From: Blastocladiella britannica
Lineage: Eukaryota > Blastocladiomycota > Blastocladiomycetes > Blastocladiales > Blastocladiaceae
Assembly: GCA_025349905.2 (NCBI GenBank)
Contig: MU624686.1
Span: forward strand, 1-31,523
Reading direction: 5' to 3'
DNA length: 31,523 bases
Under the pieces are notes generated by a model that saw only the letters and a list, made by a program, of their open reading frames with translations, had not been told where the DNA came from and searched no databases. Shown here one piece after another: positions 30,990-31,523 of the stretch. Position numbers and translations under genes: made by a program. Every line of letters begins with the position of its first letter. Positions within the stretch are counted from its first letter, which is position 1.

Positions 30990-31503
30990 TTACACTCGAA
31001 GGAGCTTGACCTGGTCGCCGGCCGACACCGCGATCCAGTCGCCGACCATGGACACCGCGAGGTTCTCGACCTCGGCGCCGTTCTGGTGTGGGACGTGGGC
31101 CAGCAGCGGCGCGTAAATGGCCGGATCGGCGCCATTACTTCCATTCGTCCCCTGTTGCTGCTGTTGCTGCGGCGTGCCGCCTGGCACCGTTCCCGCGGCG
31201 CCACCGCCGACTTTGCGTGCGGGGGTGGGCGCCCCAACATCCCACACCAGCACGCGGCCATCGTCGCCCGCCGAAAACAAGTACCCCGAGTTCTTGGGGT
31301 GCCACGCGACCGCATTGACGCAGGTGGTGTGGCCCGCAAGTTCGGCCACTGCCACTGAGGGGACACGCACGTCGAGAATGCTGATGGTGTGCGACTCGTA
31401 CGCCACCACTGCCAAGTAGTTGGGGTCTTGCCGGTTCCATGCAACGCGCAGGAGGGGCGCCGATTGCGGGTGCTCGTAGATGATGGTCGAGTGTTCTAAG
31501 GCG
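30990..31503 (-). CDS. DCAF7/WDR68-type WD40 protein, last exon (5' part outside the window)
   Basis: DCAF7/WDR68 (plant TTG1/AN11 type) is a WD40 scaffold that binds DYRK kinases and CUL4-DDB1. The exon starts at 31503 after an acceptor ATAG preceded by an A-rich tract, and reads 171 codons to TAA at 30992-30990. It contains LEHSTIIYE, then a WNRQDPNYLAVVA strand, ILDVRVP, a CVNAVAWHP repeat and VLVWDV, all matching the C-terminal half of the family, and closes with a DWIAVSAGDQVKLLRV strand. A Gly/Thr/Gln-rich loop, including six Gln in a row, is inserted between the last two blades where the family has a short loop. The remaining N-terminal half should lie to the right of the window. Confidence 0.88.
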
Positions 31504-31523
31504 CTATTTTCATTTTTTTTTTT

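Overview
The window looks like a gene-dense nuclear segment from a fungus. Evidence: G+C-rich coding sequence, short GT-AG introns (mostly 56-72 nt, some with TACTGAC/CTGAC-like branch sites), orthologues of eukaryotic trafficking and chromatin genes, nuclear genes for mitochondrial proteins, and a secreted Cys-rich protein with a GPI-type tail. An early-diverging zoosporic fungus (for example Blastocladiomycota) is my best guess, but it is inference from overall style, not from a diagnostic marker.

Layout, left to right. 1-209: 3' end of an unidentified + strand gene. 376-2867 (+): mitochondrial-type pentatricopeptide repeat (PPR) protein. 2921-4167 (-): secreted DOMON plus cytochrome b561 membrane protein. 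4484-5746 (+): EngB/YihA-type mitochondrial GTPase with three introns of exactly 60 nt each. 5747-6694: A+T-richer gap with no convincing gene. 6695-10432 (+): large WD40-type protein. 10532-12489 (-): circularly permuted nucleolar GTPase of the GNL3/Nug1/Grn1 family. 12750-13421 (+): secreted Cys-rich, probably GPI-anchored protein. 13577-13981 (-): mitochondrial ribosomal protein bL34m. 14028-16124 (-): F-box protein. 16154-17851 (-): unidentified 565-residue protein. About 18080-18640 (-): small, possibly mitochondrial protein. 18903-20447 (-): thiamine pyrophosphokinase with two large low-complexity insertions. 20736-21753 (-): SURF4/Erv29 cargo receptor. 21935-25505 (-): SMC6. 25915-28223 (+): YIF1 with a very long N-terminal extension. 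28258-30965 (-): decayed paralogue of the left-hand PPR gene. 30990-31503 (-): last exon of a DCAF7/WDR68-type WD40 gene, cut by the window edge.

The genes do not form a single pathway. Several relate to mitochondrial gene expression or translation (PPR, EngB, bL34m), two to ER-Golgi traffic (SURF4, YIF1), one to ribosome assembly (GNL3 family), one to genome maintenance (SMC6) and one to cofactor synthesis (TPK). The most notable structure is a pair of PPR paralogues in inverted orientation about 25 kb apart. The left copy is intact. The right copy carries an in-frame stop, frameshifts, a lost splice acceptor and a deletion of about 34-35 codons, and its ATG lies 24 bases after the stop of the neighbouring gene. 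I found no defence island, CRISPR array, rRNA, tRNA or recognisable intact transposon.
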